A stretch of DNA of 64,000 nt from Flavobacterium eburneipallidum (GCF_027111355.2 NZ_CP114291.2:496001-560000); one strand, 5' to 3'. Positions 1 through 9,249 are shown, counted from the stretch's first letter. Numbers and translations: made by a program. The notes: a model not told the origin generated them from the sequence alone.

Positions 1-552
1 GAATTATTGGAAGGCGAATGGGTTAAAAGTGAATACGGAAGTCCGAGTATTCGAGTTGAAACTCCAAAAGTTTTGGTACGAACTGATTTGAAAAAAATAC
101 TTCCAAAAGACGGTTTGGCTTTGATTAAGGATATGCAATCGTTCACTTACGGTAGCTTTAGCGATAATTTTTATATCATGCTTTCGACCTTGCAATACAA
201 GCAAGACCCGAGCGATAGCGAACAGGCGAAGCAAACCAAAATTGATTTGGCAAAATCATTAGAATCTGCTTTACAATCTTTAGAAGCGCAAGGAGCACAA
301 AATATGATTGTTAAGCAAGAAGATTTTCAAACCAATGAAGGTGCTGTAAAAGGAGTTAAAGGCTACGGAACGTTTTCTAAAATTGATGGAGAAAATCAGA
401 GCAGTACAAAATACTATTATGAAACATTGATTTTTAGTCAGGATGGCGGATTACAGCAAATTATAATTGTTCACGAAGAAGGCGATCAATACGCTAATGA
501 AATTTCAGATAAAATATTGAACTCTGTCGAACTTCAAAATGCACAACAATAA
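1..552 (+). CDS. Hypothetical protein, 5' end outside the window
   Basis: The frame is open from base 1 to the TAA at 550-552, about 183 codons, with no convincing start; the TTG at 7 is only the first start-like codon, so the N-terminus probably lies upstream. The visible part is soluble in character, alternating charged helix-like stretches (around residues 70-95) with strand-like segments, and has no membrane segment or motif that I recognise. The stop overlaps the batA start by one base (TAATG), which argues for co-transcription and translational coupling with the bat operon. I infer a role linked to that locus; the function is unknown. A signal peptide, if there is one, would be outside the window. 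Confidence 0.7.
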   Translation, partial: ELLEGEWVKSEYGSPSIRVETPKVLVRTDLKKILPKDGLALIKDMQSFTYGSFSDNFYIMLSTLQYKQDPSDSEQAKQTKIDLAKSLESALQSLEAQGAQNMIVKQEDFQTNEGAVKGVKGYGTFSKIDGENQSSTKYYYETLIFSQDGGLQQIIIVHEEGDQYANEISDKILNSVELQNAQQ

Positions 553-1553
553 TGGGAGAAATCACTTTTTTAAACCCAGAGTTTTTTTGGTTGTTCCTTT
601 TGGTTCCGATAGCTGTTGCTTGGTTATTTTGGAAAAAAAACGAGCAATCGGCAACTTTGAAAATGAGTTCCACACAAGGATTCAAAGGATCGGAAAGTCT
701 GGCAGTAAAATTGAAACCAGCTTTGAACGTTTTGCGATTACTAGCCTTAAGTTCTTTAATTATTGCTATGGCAAGACCAAGAACAGTTGACATCAGCAAT
801 CAGACCAAAACAACAAAAGGAGTTGATATTGTAATTGCAATGGACGTTTCAGGAAGTATGCTTGCAAGAGATTTGAAACCAAACCGAATGGAAGCGCTAA
901 AAGAAGTGGCTGCCGATTTCGTTGAAGAAAGACCAAACGACAGAATTGGATTGGTACTTTATGCGTCTGAAGCCTATACAAAAACTCCTGTAACGAGTGA
1001 TAAAGCAGTAGTTCTTGAAGCGATAAAAAGTGTCAAATACGACAATGCTTTACAAGACGGAACAGGAATCGGAATGGGATTGGCAACAGCCGTAAACCGT
1101 TTGAAAGATAGTAAAGCCAAAAGTAAAGTGATTATTTTGCTGACAGATGGTGTCAATAACGCTGGTTTTATTGAGCCGGAAACAGCCGCTGATATTGCTA
1201 AACAATACGGAATAAAAGTATATACAATCGGTATCGGAACCAATGGAATGGCAGAATCACCTTATGCTTTATCGCCGAGTGGAGAGATTTTGTTCCAAAT
1301 GGCAAAAGTAGAAATCGATGAACAATTGATGCGAAATATAGCCCGTAAAACAGATGGAAAATATTTCAGAGCAACGAGCAACAGTAAACTAGCCGAGATT
1401 TATGGCGAAATAAATAAACTGGAAACCACCGAAATTGAAGAATTGAAATTCTATGATTACGACGAAAAATTTAGATCTTTTGTGTGGTTTGCATTGGCTT
1501 TGATTTTGGTTGAAGTGGGATTACGAAACACGGTTTATAGAAGTTTTATTTAG
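552..1553 (+). CDS. batA: BatA, membrane-anchored von Willebrand factor A protein
   Basis: 333 residues. Two hydrophobic segments lie near residues 10-26 and 59-74, a vWA domain at about 90-285, and a closing hydrophobic segment near 307-325. The metal-ion-dependent adhesion site is intact: DVSGS at about 98-102, with a later LTDG strand near 195. The layout matches the Bat (Bacteroides aerotolerance) family, whose members are thought to form an envelope complex that helps cells withstand oxygen or other stress. The start overlaps the stop of the preceding gene by one base. batB would normally follow directly, but a roughly 500-bp inverted-repeat cassette separates the two here. Confidence 0.93.
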   Translation: MGEITFLNPEFFWLFLLVPIAVAWLFWKKNEQSATLKMSSTQGFKGSESLAVKLKPALNVLRLLALSSLIIAMARPRTVDISNQTKTTKGVDIVIAMDVSGSMLARDLKPNRMEALKEVAADFVEERPNDRIGLVLYASEAYTKTPVTSDKAVVLEAIKSVKYDNALQDGTGIGMGLATAVNRLKDSKAKSKVIILLTDGVNNAGFIEPETAADIAKQYGIKVYTIGIGTNGMAESPYALSPSGEILFQMAKVEIDEQLMRNIARKTDGKYFRATSNSKLAEIYGEINKLETTEIEELKFYDYDEKFRSFVWFALALILVEVGLRNTVYRSFI

Positions 1554-1557
1554 AGGT

Positions 1558-2056
1558 TTAACCACAAAGTACACAAAGGAAACACAAAGTTAAAGATGAG
1601 AAAATAAAGTAAGAATGATTGAGAATGATATATCAAAAATTGTTTTTGAAAGTGCTTTAAAAGTGCATCAAACTTTAGGTCCCGGTTTATTAGAAAGTGC
1701 TTAAGAAGAGTGTTTGTTTTATGAACTAAAAAAATATAATTTAAAAGTTGAAAAACAAAAACAATTACCTCTGGTTTATGAAGACGTGAAATTGGATGTG
1801 GGTTATAGGATTGATATTATTATAGAAGAAAAATTTATAGTTGAAGTTAAATCAGTTGAAGCTTTGAATGATGTTCATTTAGCACAATTGTTAACTTACT
1901 TAAAATTATCAAATTGTAAATTAGGATTGTTAATTAACTTCAATGTTAATTTATTAAAAAACGGTGTTAAAAGAGTAATAAACGGAACATTATAAACAAG
2001 AGTTTGCAATTAGCTTTGTGATCTTTGTGAAAAACTTTGTGCCCTTCGTGGTTAAA
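1558..2056. repeat. Inverted-repeat-bounded cassette A (CACAAAG-type ends)
   Basis: The left end (about 1558-1592) is a run of degenerate CACAAAG units starting TTTAACCACAAAG. The right end (about 2013-2056) is the same motif inverted and ends CTTCGTGGTTAAAT. Between them lies a broken GxxExxY gene in the orientation of the host operon. The cassette fills the batA-batB spacer exactly. Comparable ends bound a second, shorter copy between batD and batE. No transposase is present and I cannot define a target-site duplication. Confidence 0.7.
1615..1995 (+). pseudogene. GxxExxY protein gene broken by a nonsense codon
   Basis: Reading from ATG at 1615 gives the N-terminus of a GxxExxY family protein (PD-(D/E)XK nuclease-like fold), but codon 30 is TAA (1702-1704) where the paralogue at 5749 has TAT (Tyr). 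The stop falls exactly on the Tyr of the family signature, GLLESAY. The downstream frame stays open to 1995 and keeps the probable nuclease core, including a GYRIDIII stretch and EVKS. Without the stop the product would be 126 residues. An internal ATG at 1714 could give a 93-residue protein that keeps the core but lacks the signature. I call it a recent pseudogene; a sequencing error at one base is the main alternative. Confidence 0.85.
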
Positions 2057-2059
2057 TAA

Positions 2060-3097
2060 ATGGAATTAGACGAATCAAAATATTTATATCTTCTTTTTAT
2101 ATTGCCAGTTTTGGCGTTGCTATTTCTTTACAATCAATATTGGAAAAGAAAAAAACAGCGTGAATTTGGAGATTTGGATTTGATTAAAAAATTAAGTCCA
2201 GAAAGTTCTGTTTTCAAACCTATTTTGAAACTTTCGGTGATACTTTTGGCACTGACTGGATTGATTTTAGGATTAGTAAATCCAAAAATGGGTACTAAAA
2301 TAGAAACGGTAAAACGAGAAGGAATTGATATCGTTTTTGCTTTGGACGTTTCCAAAAGTATGTTGGCGGAAGACGTTGCACCAAGCCGATTGGAAAAAAG
2401 CAAACAAATTGTTTCGCAAATCATCAATCAATTAGGAAGTGACAGAATTGGAATTGTGGCTTATGCTGGAAGTGCTTTTCCTGTCTTGCCTATAACCACT
2501 GATTACAGTGTTGCCAAAATGTTTTTGCAAAGTGCCAATACCGATATGGTTTCTTCACAAGGAACTTCTTTGGACGAAGCCATAAAATTGTCGGCGACTT
2601 ATTTTGATGAAAAAAGTAAAACCAGCAAATTGCTGATTATGATTTCGGATGGAGAAGATCATTCAGAAGGAGCAGAATCGGCTGCCGAAGAAGCGAATAA
2701 ATTGGGGATGAAAATCATTACCATTGGCGTTGGAACCGAAAAAGGAGGTCCAATTCCATTACGTGGTGCAAATGGTATTGTTGAAAGTTTTAAAAGAGAC
2801 GGCAACAATCAAGTGGTGATAACAAAGCTGAATAAAGACGGTCTGACAAGTATTGCCAAAGCAACAAAAGGGGGTTATGTGGATGGAAGCAATACCAAAG
2901 AAGTATTAGATTATGTGAAAAACGCTTTGAATAATATTCAAAAAACAGAATTCGAATCGACACAAATGGCTGATTTCCAATCGCAGTTTCAATGGTTTTT
3001 GAGCTTTGCATTTGTCTTATTATTTTTAGACATTTTCTTGTTGGAAAGAAAAACCAATTGGGTCAAAAAGTTGAATTTATTTAACGAAAAAGAATAA
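2060..3097 (+). CDS. batB: BatB, membrane-anchored von Willebrand factor A protein
   Basis: 345 residues, similar in plan to BatA: an N-terminal membrane segment near residues 9-24, a second near 57-73, a vWA domain at about 88-290 and a C-terminal hydrophobic stretch near 312-330. The MIDAS motif reads DVSKS at about 96-100, and the MISDGEDHS loop lies near 195-203. BatA and BatB are thought to interact in the periplasm. The start sits four bases after the right end of the upstream cassette, so the cassette now supplies the leader. The stop overlaps the batC start by one base (TAATG). Confidence 0.93.
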   Translation: MELDESKYLYLLFILPVLALLFLYNQYWKRKKQREFGDLDLIKKLSPESSVFKPILKLSVILLALTGLILGLVNPKMGTKIETVKREGIDIVFALDVSKSMLAEDVAPSRLEKSKQIVSQIINQLGSDRIGIVAYAGSAFPVLPITTDYSVAKMFLQSANTDMVSSQGTSLDEAIKLSATYFDEKSKTSKLLIMISDGEDHSEGAESAAEEANKLGMKIITIGVGTEKGGPIPLRGANGIVESFKRDGNNQVVITKLNKDGLTSIAKATKGGYVDGSNTKEVLDYVKNALNNIQKTEFESTQMADFQSQFQWFLSFAFVLLFLDIFLLERKTNWVKKLNLFNEKE

Positions 3098-3840
3098 TGA
3101 AGAATTTTATCTTATATATAGTATTAATGCTTTCTTTTGCAATTTCTGCACAGGAAAAGGATAAAACCTTGCCCAAAGCGAACGCGGAATATGCAGATAA
3201 GAAGTTCGTGGAAGCAGAAGCTAATTATAGAATTTCGAATTCTAAATTTCCTAAAAGAACAGTTTCTGCTTATAATTTAGGAAATGCTATTTATAGGCAA
3301 AACCAAATTGCAGAAGCAAAATTAGTTTATGTAAAAGCGATTGAAAACATAAAATCAAGACCTCAAAAACACAAATTGTATCATAATTTGGGGAATGTTT
3401 TTATGAAGGAAAAAAATTATTCGAACGCTGTTGAAGCCTATAAAAATGCTTTGCGCAATAAACCATCGGACGAAGAAACCCGATATAATTATGCTTTGGC
3501 AAAGCAAAAATTAAAAGAAAATCCTCCAAAAGGAGATGATAAAAAAGATAAGAAAGACGATAAAAAGAAGGACGACAAGGACAAGAAAGACGATAAAAAA
3601 GATAAAGACAAAGAAAAAGAGGACGATAAAGGAAAAGACAAACCTTCTGACAAAGGAGATAAAAAGGAGGAAAAACCTCAAGAGCAAGGGAAACCAAAAC
3701 CAACTCCTGGTGGAATTTCTCAAGAACGATTACAAAATCTTTTGGATGCCGTAAATAACGAAGAGAAAAAAGTTCAAGACAAGGTAAATGCTACCAAAGG
3801 AAGAAAAGGTAAGCCAGTTCAGACCGAGAAAGATTGGTAA
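3097..3840 (+). CDS. batC: BatC, secreted tetratricopeptide-repeat protein
   Basis: 247 residues. A signal peptide (about 1-18) is followed by tetratricopeptide repeats from about 25 to 140, with typical YNLGNAIYRQ and YHNLGNVFM helices. A very low-complexity Lys/Asp tract spans about 142-205. The C-terminus ends in a short helix carrying NLLDAVNNEEKKV. TPR proteins of this locus are taken to scaffold the vWA partners. The charged tract is made of imperfect KKDDK-type units and could vary in length between strains; it also produces spurious reading frames on the opposite strand. Confidence 0.9.
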   Translation: MKNFILYIVLMLSFAISAQEKDKTLPKANAEYADKKFVEAEANYRISNSKFPKRTVSAYNLGNAIYRQNQIAEAKLVYVKAIENIKSRPQKHKLYHNLGNVFMKEKNYSNAVEAYKNALRNKPSDEETRYNYALAKQKLKENPPKGDDKKDKKDDKKKDDKDKKDDKKDKDKEKEDDKGKDKPSDKGDKKEEKPQEQGKPKPTPGGISQERLQNLLDAVNNEEKKVQDKVNATKGRKGKPVQTEKDW

Positions 3841-3937
3841 AAAAATGTTTAATCGGGGATTTGTCTATTAGTTAATTCGATTCTAGTGTTCAGAAAAAGC
3901 CGATTCAACAATTCAACAAAAAACGATTACACCAGTA

Positions 3938-5695
3938 ATGAAAAGATATTTGATTTTAGTATTAATAAGTTTTCAATCACTTTTGGCTCAAGTACAATTT
4001 GAAGCAAAAGTGAGCAAAACTACGCTTGGATTGAACGAAAGACTTCGTATTGATTTTGTGATGAATATGGACGGAGACAATTTTAATCAACCGTCTTTTG
4101 AAGGATTTAGAATTATTGCTGGACCAAGTCAACAAGTGAGTCAGTCTTGGATTAATGGAAGAAGTTCATTCGAAAAAGTCTATTCTTACTATCTTCTACC
4201 AGTTCAAAAAGGAAATATAATTATCAAACAAGCCACCATAGAATACAACGGTCAGATTTACAAGACATCTCCGATAAAAATTCATGTTACAAATGCAGTT
4301 CAAGAGGCAAGAAATCCAGATGATGCACCTCAAATTTCGGCTGATGATAATATTTATTTGGTTGCCGATATTTCTAAAACCAGTCCTTACATCAACGAAC
4401 CCATTACAGTAGTTTACAAACTGTATTTTAATCCCAATATCGGAATTACAAATTCACGTGAATTAAACAAACCCAAATACAATGATTTCTGGAGTCAAAA
4501 TATTCCAATCAAGCAGTTTGTTCCAGAGGAAGGAATGTTTCGTGGAAAAAGATATGGAGTTTTTGTATTAAAAAAAATTGTTTTATATCCACAAAAATCA
4601 GGCAAATTGGTCATCGAACCTTTGTCTTTAGATATTGATGTACAATTACCTACGAACCGTGCAGATATGTTTGGTAGAGTTATTTTTACAAACGATAACA
4701 AAAGAGTTTCAGCAGGAGCCAAAACAATAAACGTAAAAGCACTTCCCGAAGCAGGAAAACCAGCCGATTTTTCGGGAGCTGTAGGTAAATTTGATTTTAG
4801 AGTAACACCATCCAAAACGAATTTAAAGAGTGGTGAAAGCTTGGATTTAGTAGTTAGTGTTAGCGGAAGCGGAAACATGAAATTGTTCAATTTGCCAAAA
4901 CCCGTTGTACCTAATTCATTAGAAATGTATGATCCTGTTCACGACGAAAAAGTGAATACTTCTTTGTCTGGAATGTCAGGAAAAATTTCGGATAAATACA
5001 CGATTATTCCACAATTCAAAGGAAATTATCCAATCAAACCATTGCAGTTTTCGTATTTCGATTTAGGAACAGGCAAATACAAAACTATAACGTCTCAAGA
5101 AATAGTTGTGAATGTTTTAGAAGGACCAACCGCTGATAATCAAGTTGCGGCAACAACACCTGGAGTCCAGAAAAACACCATTTCAAAGAACGAACAATTC
5201 AAATTTATCAAGCGAGAAACTAATTTAGTATCCTCAAAAAAAGACGATTTCTTGGGATCTAATTTGTTTTATGGTTTGTTGCTTTTGCCGTTTTTAATAC
5301 TGCCATTGATTGTTGTTTTCAAAAAGAAAAAAGACGCTATAGATGGTGATGTTTTTGGAAATAGAATAAAAATGAACAACCGATTGGCCAAGAAATATTT
5401 ATCGGAAGCCAAAAAACAAATCAACAACAAAGAACCGTTTTACGTGGCTTTGGAAAAAGCAATGCACAATTTCTTGAAAGCCAAATTGCATATTGAAACT
5501 TCCGAAATGAGTAAAAGCAATATTCAGGAATTGTTGTTGTCAAGGAAAGCAAGTCCAGAAACAGTAACAGATTTTATCAATCTTACCGAAAATTGTGAAT
5601 TGGCGCGTTATGCCTTAACATCGAGTTCAACTATTCAAAAGGATTTTGAAAAAGCAGTGGAAATAATCTCGGATTTGGAAAAACAAATCGCTTAA
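3938..5695 (+). CDS. batD: BatD, periplasmic beta-rich oxygen-tolerance protein
   Basis: 585 residues. An N-terminal signal peptide (about 1-17) is followed by a long beta-rich region (about 20-430) with the domain features of BatD family proteins. One membrane helix lies near 440-462, followed by KKKKD, and a helical cytoplasmic tail runs to the end. The gene lies about 100 bases after batC in a spacer where I see no promoter. A second cassette follows it before batE. The family is known from Bacteroides aerotolerance loci; the biochemical role is not settled. Confidence 0.9.
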   Translation: MKRYLILVLISFQSLLAQVQFEAKVSKTTLGLNERLRIDFVMNMDGDNFNQPSFEGFRIIAGPSQQVSQSWINGRSSFEKVYSYYLLPVQKGNIIIKQATIEYNGQIYKTSPIKIHVTNAVQEARNPDDAPQISADDNIYLVADISKTSPYINEPITVVYKLYFNPNIGITNSRELNKPKYNDFWSQNIPIKQFVPEEGMFRGKRYGVFVLKKIVLYPQKSGKLVIEPLSLDIDVQLPTNRADMFGRVIFTNDNKRVSAGAKTINVKALPEAGKPADFSGAVGKFDFRVTPSKTNLKSGESLDLVVSVSGSGNMKLFNLPKPVVPNSLEMYDPVHDEKVNTSLSGMSGKISDKYTIIPQFKGNYPIKPLQFSYFDLGTGKYKTITSQEIVVNVLEGPTADNQVAATTPGVQKNTISKNEQFKFIKRETNLVSSKKDDFLGSNLFYGLLLLPFLILPLIVVFKKKKDAIDGDVFGNRIKMNNRLAKKYLSEAKKQINNKEPFYVALEKAMHNFLKAKLHIETSEMSKSNIQELLLSRKASPETVTDFINLTENCELARYALTSSSTIQKDFEKAVEIISDLEKQIA

Positions 5696-5991
5696 CCACA
5701 AAGGGCACAAAGAAAGCACGAAGGGTACAAAGTTTTTAAAATATACAAATGACTGAAAACGAAATTTCAAAAATAGTATTTGAATGTGCTTTGAAAGTGC
5801 ATAAAACTTTAGGATCTGGATTATTAGAGAGTGCTTATGAAGAGTGTATGTTTTATGAACTTAAAAAATCTAATTTAAGAGTTGAAAAGCAAAAAGCTTT
5901 ACCATTAATTTACGAAGAAGATAGAAGAGTGGTCAACGGAATACTTTAAATAGTGAACTTTGTGCCTTCTTTGTGTTCTTTGTGTTTAAAC
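5693..5991. repeat. Inverted-repeat-bounded cassette B (CACAAAG-type ends)
   Basis: The left end (about 5693-5735) carries ACCACAAAGGGCACAAAG followed by further CACAAAG-like units. The right end (about 5952-5991) carries the inverse, CTTTGTGCC and CTTTGTGTT units. A deleted GxxExxY gene lies inside. The left end begins at the batD stop codon and the right end stops about 8 bases before the batE start, so the cassette replaces the whole spacer, as copy A does between batA and batB. Confidence 0.7.
5749..5949 (+). pseudogene. GxxExxY protein remnant with an internal in-frame deletion
   Basis: The 66-residue frame starts MTENEIS and keeps the intact signature GLLESAY. It jumps from LIYEED straight to the C-terminal RRVVNGIL. 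Compared with the copy at 1615-1995 it lacks exactly 180 bases (60 codons), covering the whole presumed PD-(D/E)XK core with the Asp and the ExK motif. The reading frame is kept, so a short peptide could still be made, but it cannot be a nuclease of this fold. I treat it as a degraded gene; a retained function for the short N-terminal part cannot be excluded. Confidence 0.85.
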
Positions 5992-5998
5992 TTTTTTT

Positions 5999-6742
5999 AT
6001 GAAAAATTTACTTTTTATATTATTATTAACCTCACAGTTTTTCTTTGCTCAAAGTGGTTTTGAAAAAGGAAATGACTTGTACCAAAAAGGAAAATACGAA
6101 CTCGCAATTAAGGAATATGAAAGCATTTTGGCAGGTAAAAAAGAGTCGGCAGAATTGTATTTTAATCTAGGAAATTGCTATTATAAATTGAATAAAGTAG
6201 CTCCCGCTATTTACAATTATGAAAAAGCATTGGTACTCAATCCGGATGATGCTGAAATAACGAACAACTTGAAATTTGCTCAAAAACTACAAATCGACGA
6301 GATAAAAGTAGTTCCAACTGTTGGTTTTTCAAAAATGATTCAAGACTTTACTTCTGTCTTTCATTACAATACTTGGGCTTGGATAGCAGTTGGATTTTCA
6401 GTATTATTTTTAGGGTTTTTTGTAGGTTATTATTTTTCGCAAACTACATTGTCAAAAAGGATATTTTTTATAGCAATGTTTGTGTTGCTTTTATTCTTAT
6501 TAATTAGTGTTTCAGCGGGAATCTCCGAGAAAAATGACTTCGAAAATGACAAGCCCGCTATTGTTTTTGCAGCAGTTATTGAAATTAAAAGCGAACCACA
6601 AAAAAGCAGTAATACTATTTTTAGTCTCCACGAAGGAACCAAAGTTTTTGTTTTGGAAACACTTAACAATTGGAGGAAAATTCAATTAACCGACGGAACC
6701 GAAGGCTGGATTGAAAAAACAGCTATTAAAGAAGTGAAATAA
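5999..6742 (+). CDS. batE: BatE, TPR and SH3-like membrane protein
   Basis: 247 residues. A signal peptide (about 1-18) is followed by TPR repeats at about 20-105, with YFNLGNCYYKLNK as the clearest helix. Two membrane segments follow near 122-145 and 150-175. A C-terminal SH3b-like domain (about 190-247) contains the HEGTKVFVLE and GTEGWIEK strands typical of bacterial SH3 folds. It closes the bat operon; the next gene starts 178 bases later behind its own promoter-like box. Confidence 0.88.
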   Translation: MKNLLFILLLTSQFFFAQSGFEKGNDLYQKGKYELAIKEYESILAGKKESAELYFNLGNCYYKLNKVAPAIYNYEKALVLNPDDAEITNNLKFAQKLQIDEIKVVPTVGFSKMIQDFTSVFHYNTWAWIAVGFSVLFLGFFVGYYFSQTTLSKRIFFIAMFVLLLFLLISVSAGISEKNDFENDKPAIVFAAVIEIKSEPQKSSNTIFSLHEGTKVFVLETLNNWRKIQLTDGTEGWIEKTAIKEVK

Positions 6743-6880
6743 ATTTAATGTTTTGATGCTTATAACCTGTTTTTTATGGAAATAAGGTTTTTATTGAAGA
6801 TTTTTTCTCAAAATGAAAGGTTTAGCTAATTAATTATCAATATATTAATACAAAAAGCCTGTTTTTTTAATTTTTTAGTT

Positions 6881-6888
6881 TAAATTTG
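6881..6888 (+). promoter_or_regulatory. Promoter -7 box (TAnnTTTG) of the LamG/T9SS gene
   Basis: TAAATTTG lies 32 bases before the ATG at 6920 in an AT-rich spacer, matching the Bacteroidota -7 consensus TAnnTTTG. I do not see a clear -33 TTG at ideal spacing. Confidence 0.5.
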
Positions 6889-6919
6889 CAAAAAATATAA
6901 ACTAATCTGATTAAAATTT

Positions 6920-9247
6920 ATGAAATTTAAACACTACTTAACGCTGATAGCTATTTTTAGTTTCAGCATTATGCGTTCTCAATCAGGAACTCATTTAAAC
7001 TTTGACGGAGTTGATGATTATGTTGAGATACCAAATGAATCAAATTTTGATTTTACTAATCAAATAACTGTTGAATTTTGGATAAATTCTAGTGAAACTC
7101 CTCAACAATGGGATGCTTTAGTAGCCAAAGGAGATGATAGCTGGCGTGTAGCCTTAACATCTGATGGAACTGTTGCGTTTGCAGGAACAGGTGCTTTTTC
7201 TGATTTTTATTCTACAACTGCAGTGAACGATGGTAACTGGCATCATGTTGCAGCTACTTACAATGGAGCAAATGCAATCATTTATATTGATGGAGTTCTA
7301 GAAAATAGTATTGAAGCTACAGCTAATATTGATAATTCAGCTTTTAATGTTTCATTAGGAGAAAATTTACAACAAACAGGTAGATTCTTTTCTGGTAACC
7401 TAGAAGATGTTCGTATCTGGAATGTAGCCAGAACAGAAGAACAAATTAATGCTAGCAAAAGATGTGAATTATTAGGTAGTGAATCAGGCTTACTAGCTTA
7501 CTATAAATTCAACCAAGGTTTAGACAATCAAGATAATACAGCAATAACTAGTTTGACTGACGCAACAGTTAATGCAAATAATGGGACATTAACTAATTTT
7601 GAATTAACAGCTGCTACTTCAAACTGGAAAAGCGGATCACTAATAATTACAGGTCAAAACTGTTGTACAAGTGTAACAACTTGGAACGGTTCAGCTTGGT
7701 CTAATGGAACTCCAGATGCTACAAAAACAGCAATTTTTACAGGAAACTATACTGGTCTTGGTTTTGACGCTTGTTCTGTTCAAGTAAATGGTACTGCAAA
7801 TGTTAGTATTAATTCAGGTGAAAATTTAGAAATTCAAAATGAAGTTCAAGTTGCATCTGCTGCTTCTTTCTCTTTAGAAAACAATACTAATTTAGTTCAA
7901 GTAAGTGATAGAGATAATTTAGGTAATGCTATTGTAAAAAGAAATAGTACTCCAATGATTCGTTTAGACTATACTGCTTGGAGTTCGCCAGTTGCCGGTC
8001 AAAAATTATTGAGTTTTTCGCCAAATACTTTAACAAATCGTTTTTACAGCTATAGTCCTTCAGGAGTTGATACTGCTTCAGCTTGGATTCCAGTAAGTGC
8101 TCCAAGCACAACTGATTTTGCAGAAGGTAATGGTTATTTGATTAGAGTAGATAACACATGGTCAGCCAGTACAGCTGCTCCTTATTCAGGTCAGTTTTCA
8201 GGGGTGTTAAATAATGGTCCAGTAACTGTTGCAACTACAACTGGATATAATTTAATTGGAAATCCATATCCATCTACAGTTAGTGTTGCTGACTTTATAA
8301 GTGCAAATAGTACATTAGGAGTAAGTACTTTATACTATTGGACACACACAATTCCTGCATCTGGAGGAGTTTATGCTCAAAACAATTACGCATCAAGAAC
8401 AACACTAGGAGGAGTTGCTTCCGCAGCAGGTGGTGCTATACCAAATGCATTTATCCAAGTTGGACAAGGATTTTTTACCCAAACAACTTCAGATGGAGAC
8501 CTTGTATTTAACAATACAATGAGATCAAATGACACTAGTAATCAATTTTTCAAAACTGCTGCAAAAGCACCTAAAAATAAAAGCAGTAGATTTTGGTTAA
8601 ATCTTAACGGAGTTTCTGCTAACTATAACCAAATTTTAGTTGGTTATGCAACAGGAGCTACAAATGATTACGATCAAGGTGTTGATGGAAAACTTTTAAC
8701 CAATTCAAAAAGCTATATCGCTTCAAAAATTAATGGTGATAATTATGTAATTCAAGGTCGTGCCGAAGCTTTTGATATTAATGATGAAGTAGCTGTAGGT
8801 TTTACAGCAAATCAAGATGGTGATTATACTATTGCTTTAGATTCTTTTGATGGATTGTTTACAAATCAAGATATTTTCTTATGGGATAAATTGTCTAACA
8901 CAAAGCACAATTTAAAACAATCAGCTTATACTTTTAAAGCGGTTGCAGGAACTAATGACAGTCGATTTACAGTAGTTTACAAAACAGATGCTACTCTAGG
9001 AACTGATACTTTTACAAAAGACAGTCAAGTAGTTTATGTAGATGCCAACAATTACATACAAATAGAAAATTCAAACCAACTTATCTCTAAAGTTGATGTT
9101 TATGACGTTTCGGGTAAAGTTTTATATTCAAAGACTAATATTCAAAAAAATCAAGTAACAGTGCAAAAATCCATAAAAAACCAAGTAGTATTGGTTAAAA
9201 TTACATTGCAAGATGGATCTACTAACACACAAAAAATCATTAAATAA
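6920..9247 (+). CDS. Secreted LamG-domain surface protein with T9SS sorting tail
   Basis: 775 residues. A signal peptide (about 1-20) is followed by a LamG/concanavalin-like domain at about 25-195, with NFDGVDDYVEIPN at its start and the GNLEDVRIWNVARTEEQI strand near its end. A middle region opens with TTWNGSAWSNGTPD and continues as a long beta-rich module. The last 80 or so residues form a type A T9SS sorting domain with VYDVSGKVLYSK and the closing QKIIK. It is expected to cross the outer membrane by T9SS and be anchored or released. Its C-terminal module resembles that of the 1406-residue protein at 49110. Ligand unknown, perhaps a glycan or protein. Confidence 0.88.
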   Translation: MKFKHYLTLIAIFSFSIMRSQSGTHLNFDGVDDYVEIPNESNFDFTNQITVEFWINSSETPQQWDALVAKGDDSWRVALTSDGTVAFAGTGAFSDFYSTTAVNDGNWHHVAATYNGANAIIYIDGVLENSIEATANIDNSAFNVSLGENLQQTGRFFSGNLEDVRIWNVARTEEQINASKRCELLGSESGLLAYYKFNQGLDNQDNTAITSLTDATVNANNGTLTNFELTAATSNWKSGSLIITGQNCCTSVTTWNGSAWSNGTPDATKTAIFTGNYTGLGFDACSVQVNGTANVSINSGENLEIQNEVQVASAASFSLENNTNLVQVSDRDNLGNAIVKRNSTPMIRLDYTAWSSPVAGQKLLSFSPNTLTNRFYSYSPSGVDTASAWIPVSAPSTTDFAEGNGYLIRVDNTWSASTAAPYSGQFSGVLNNGPVTVATTTGYNLIGNPYPSTVSVADFISANSTLGVSTLYYWTHTIPASGGVYAQNNYASRTTLGGVASAAGGAIPNAFIQVGQGFFTQTTSDGDLVFNNTMRSNDTSNQFFKTAAKAPKNKSSRFWLNLNGVSANYNQILVGYATGATNDYDQGVDGKLLTNSKSYIASKINGDNYVIQGRAEAFDINDEVAVGFTANQDGDYTIALDSFDGLFTNQDIFLWDKLSNTKHNLKQSAYTFKAVAGTNDSRFTVVYKTDATLGTDTFTKDSQVVYVDANNYIQIENSNQLISKVDVYDVSGKVLYSKTNIQKNQVTVQKSIKNQVVLVKITLQDGSTNTQKIIK

Positions 9248-9249
9248 TT

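Noticed and set aside
1714..1995. Short protein starting after the nonsense codon
   Set aside because: It could be translated from an internal ATG but lacks the signature region, so I list the locus as a pseudogene and mention the alternative there.
3511..3723. Frames on the opposite strand in the Lys/Asp-rich part of batC
   Set aside because: They come from low-complexity codons and have no independent start signal or family features.
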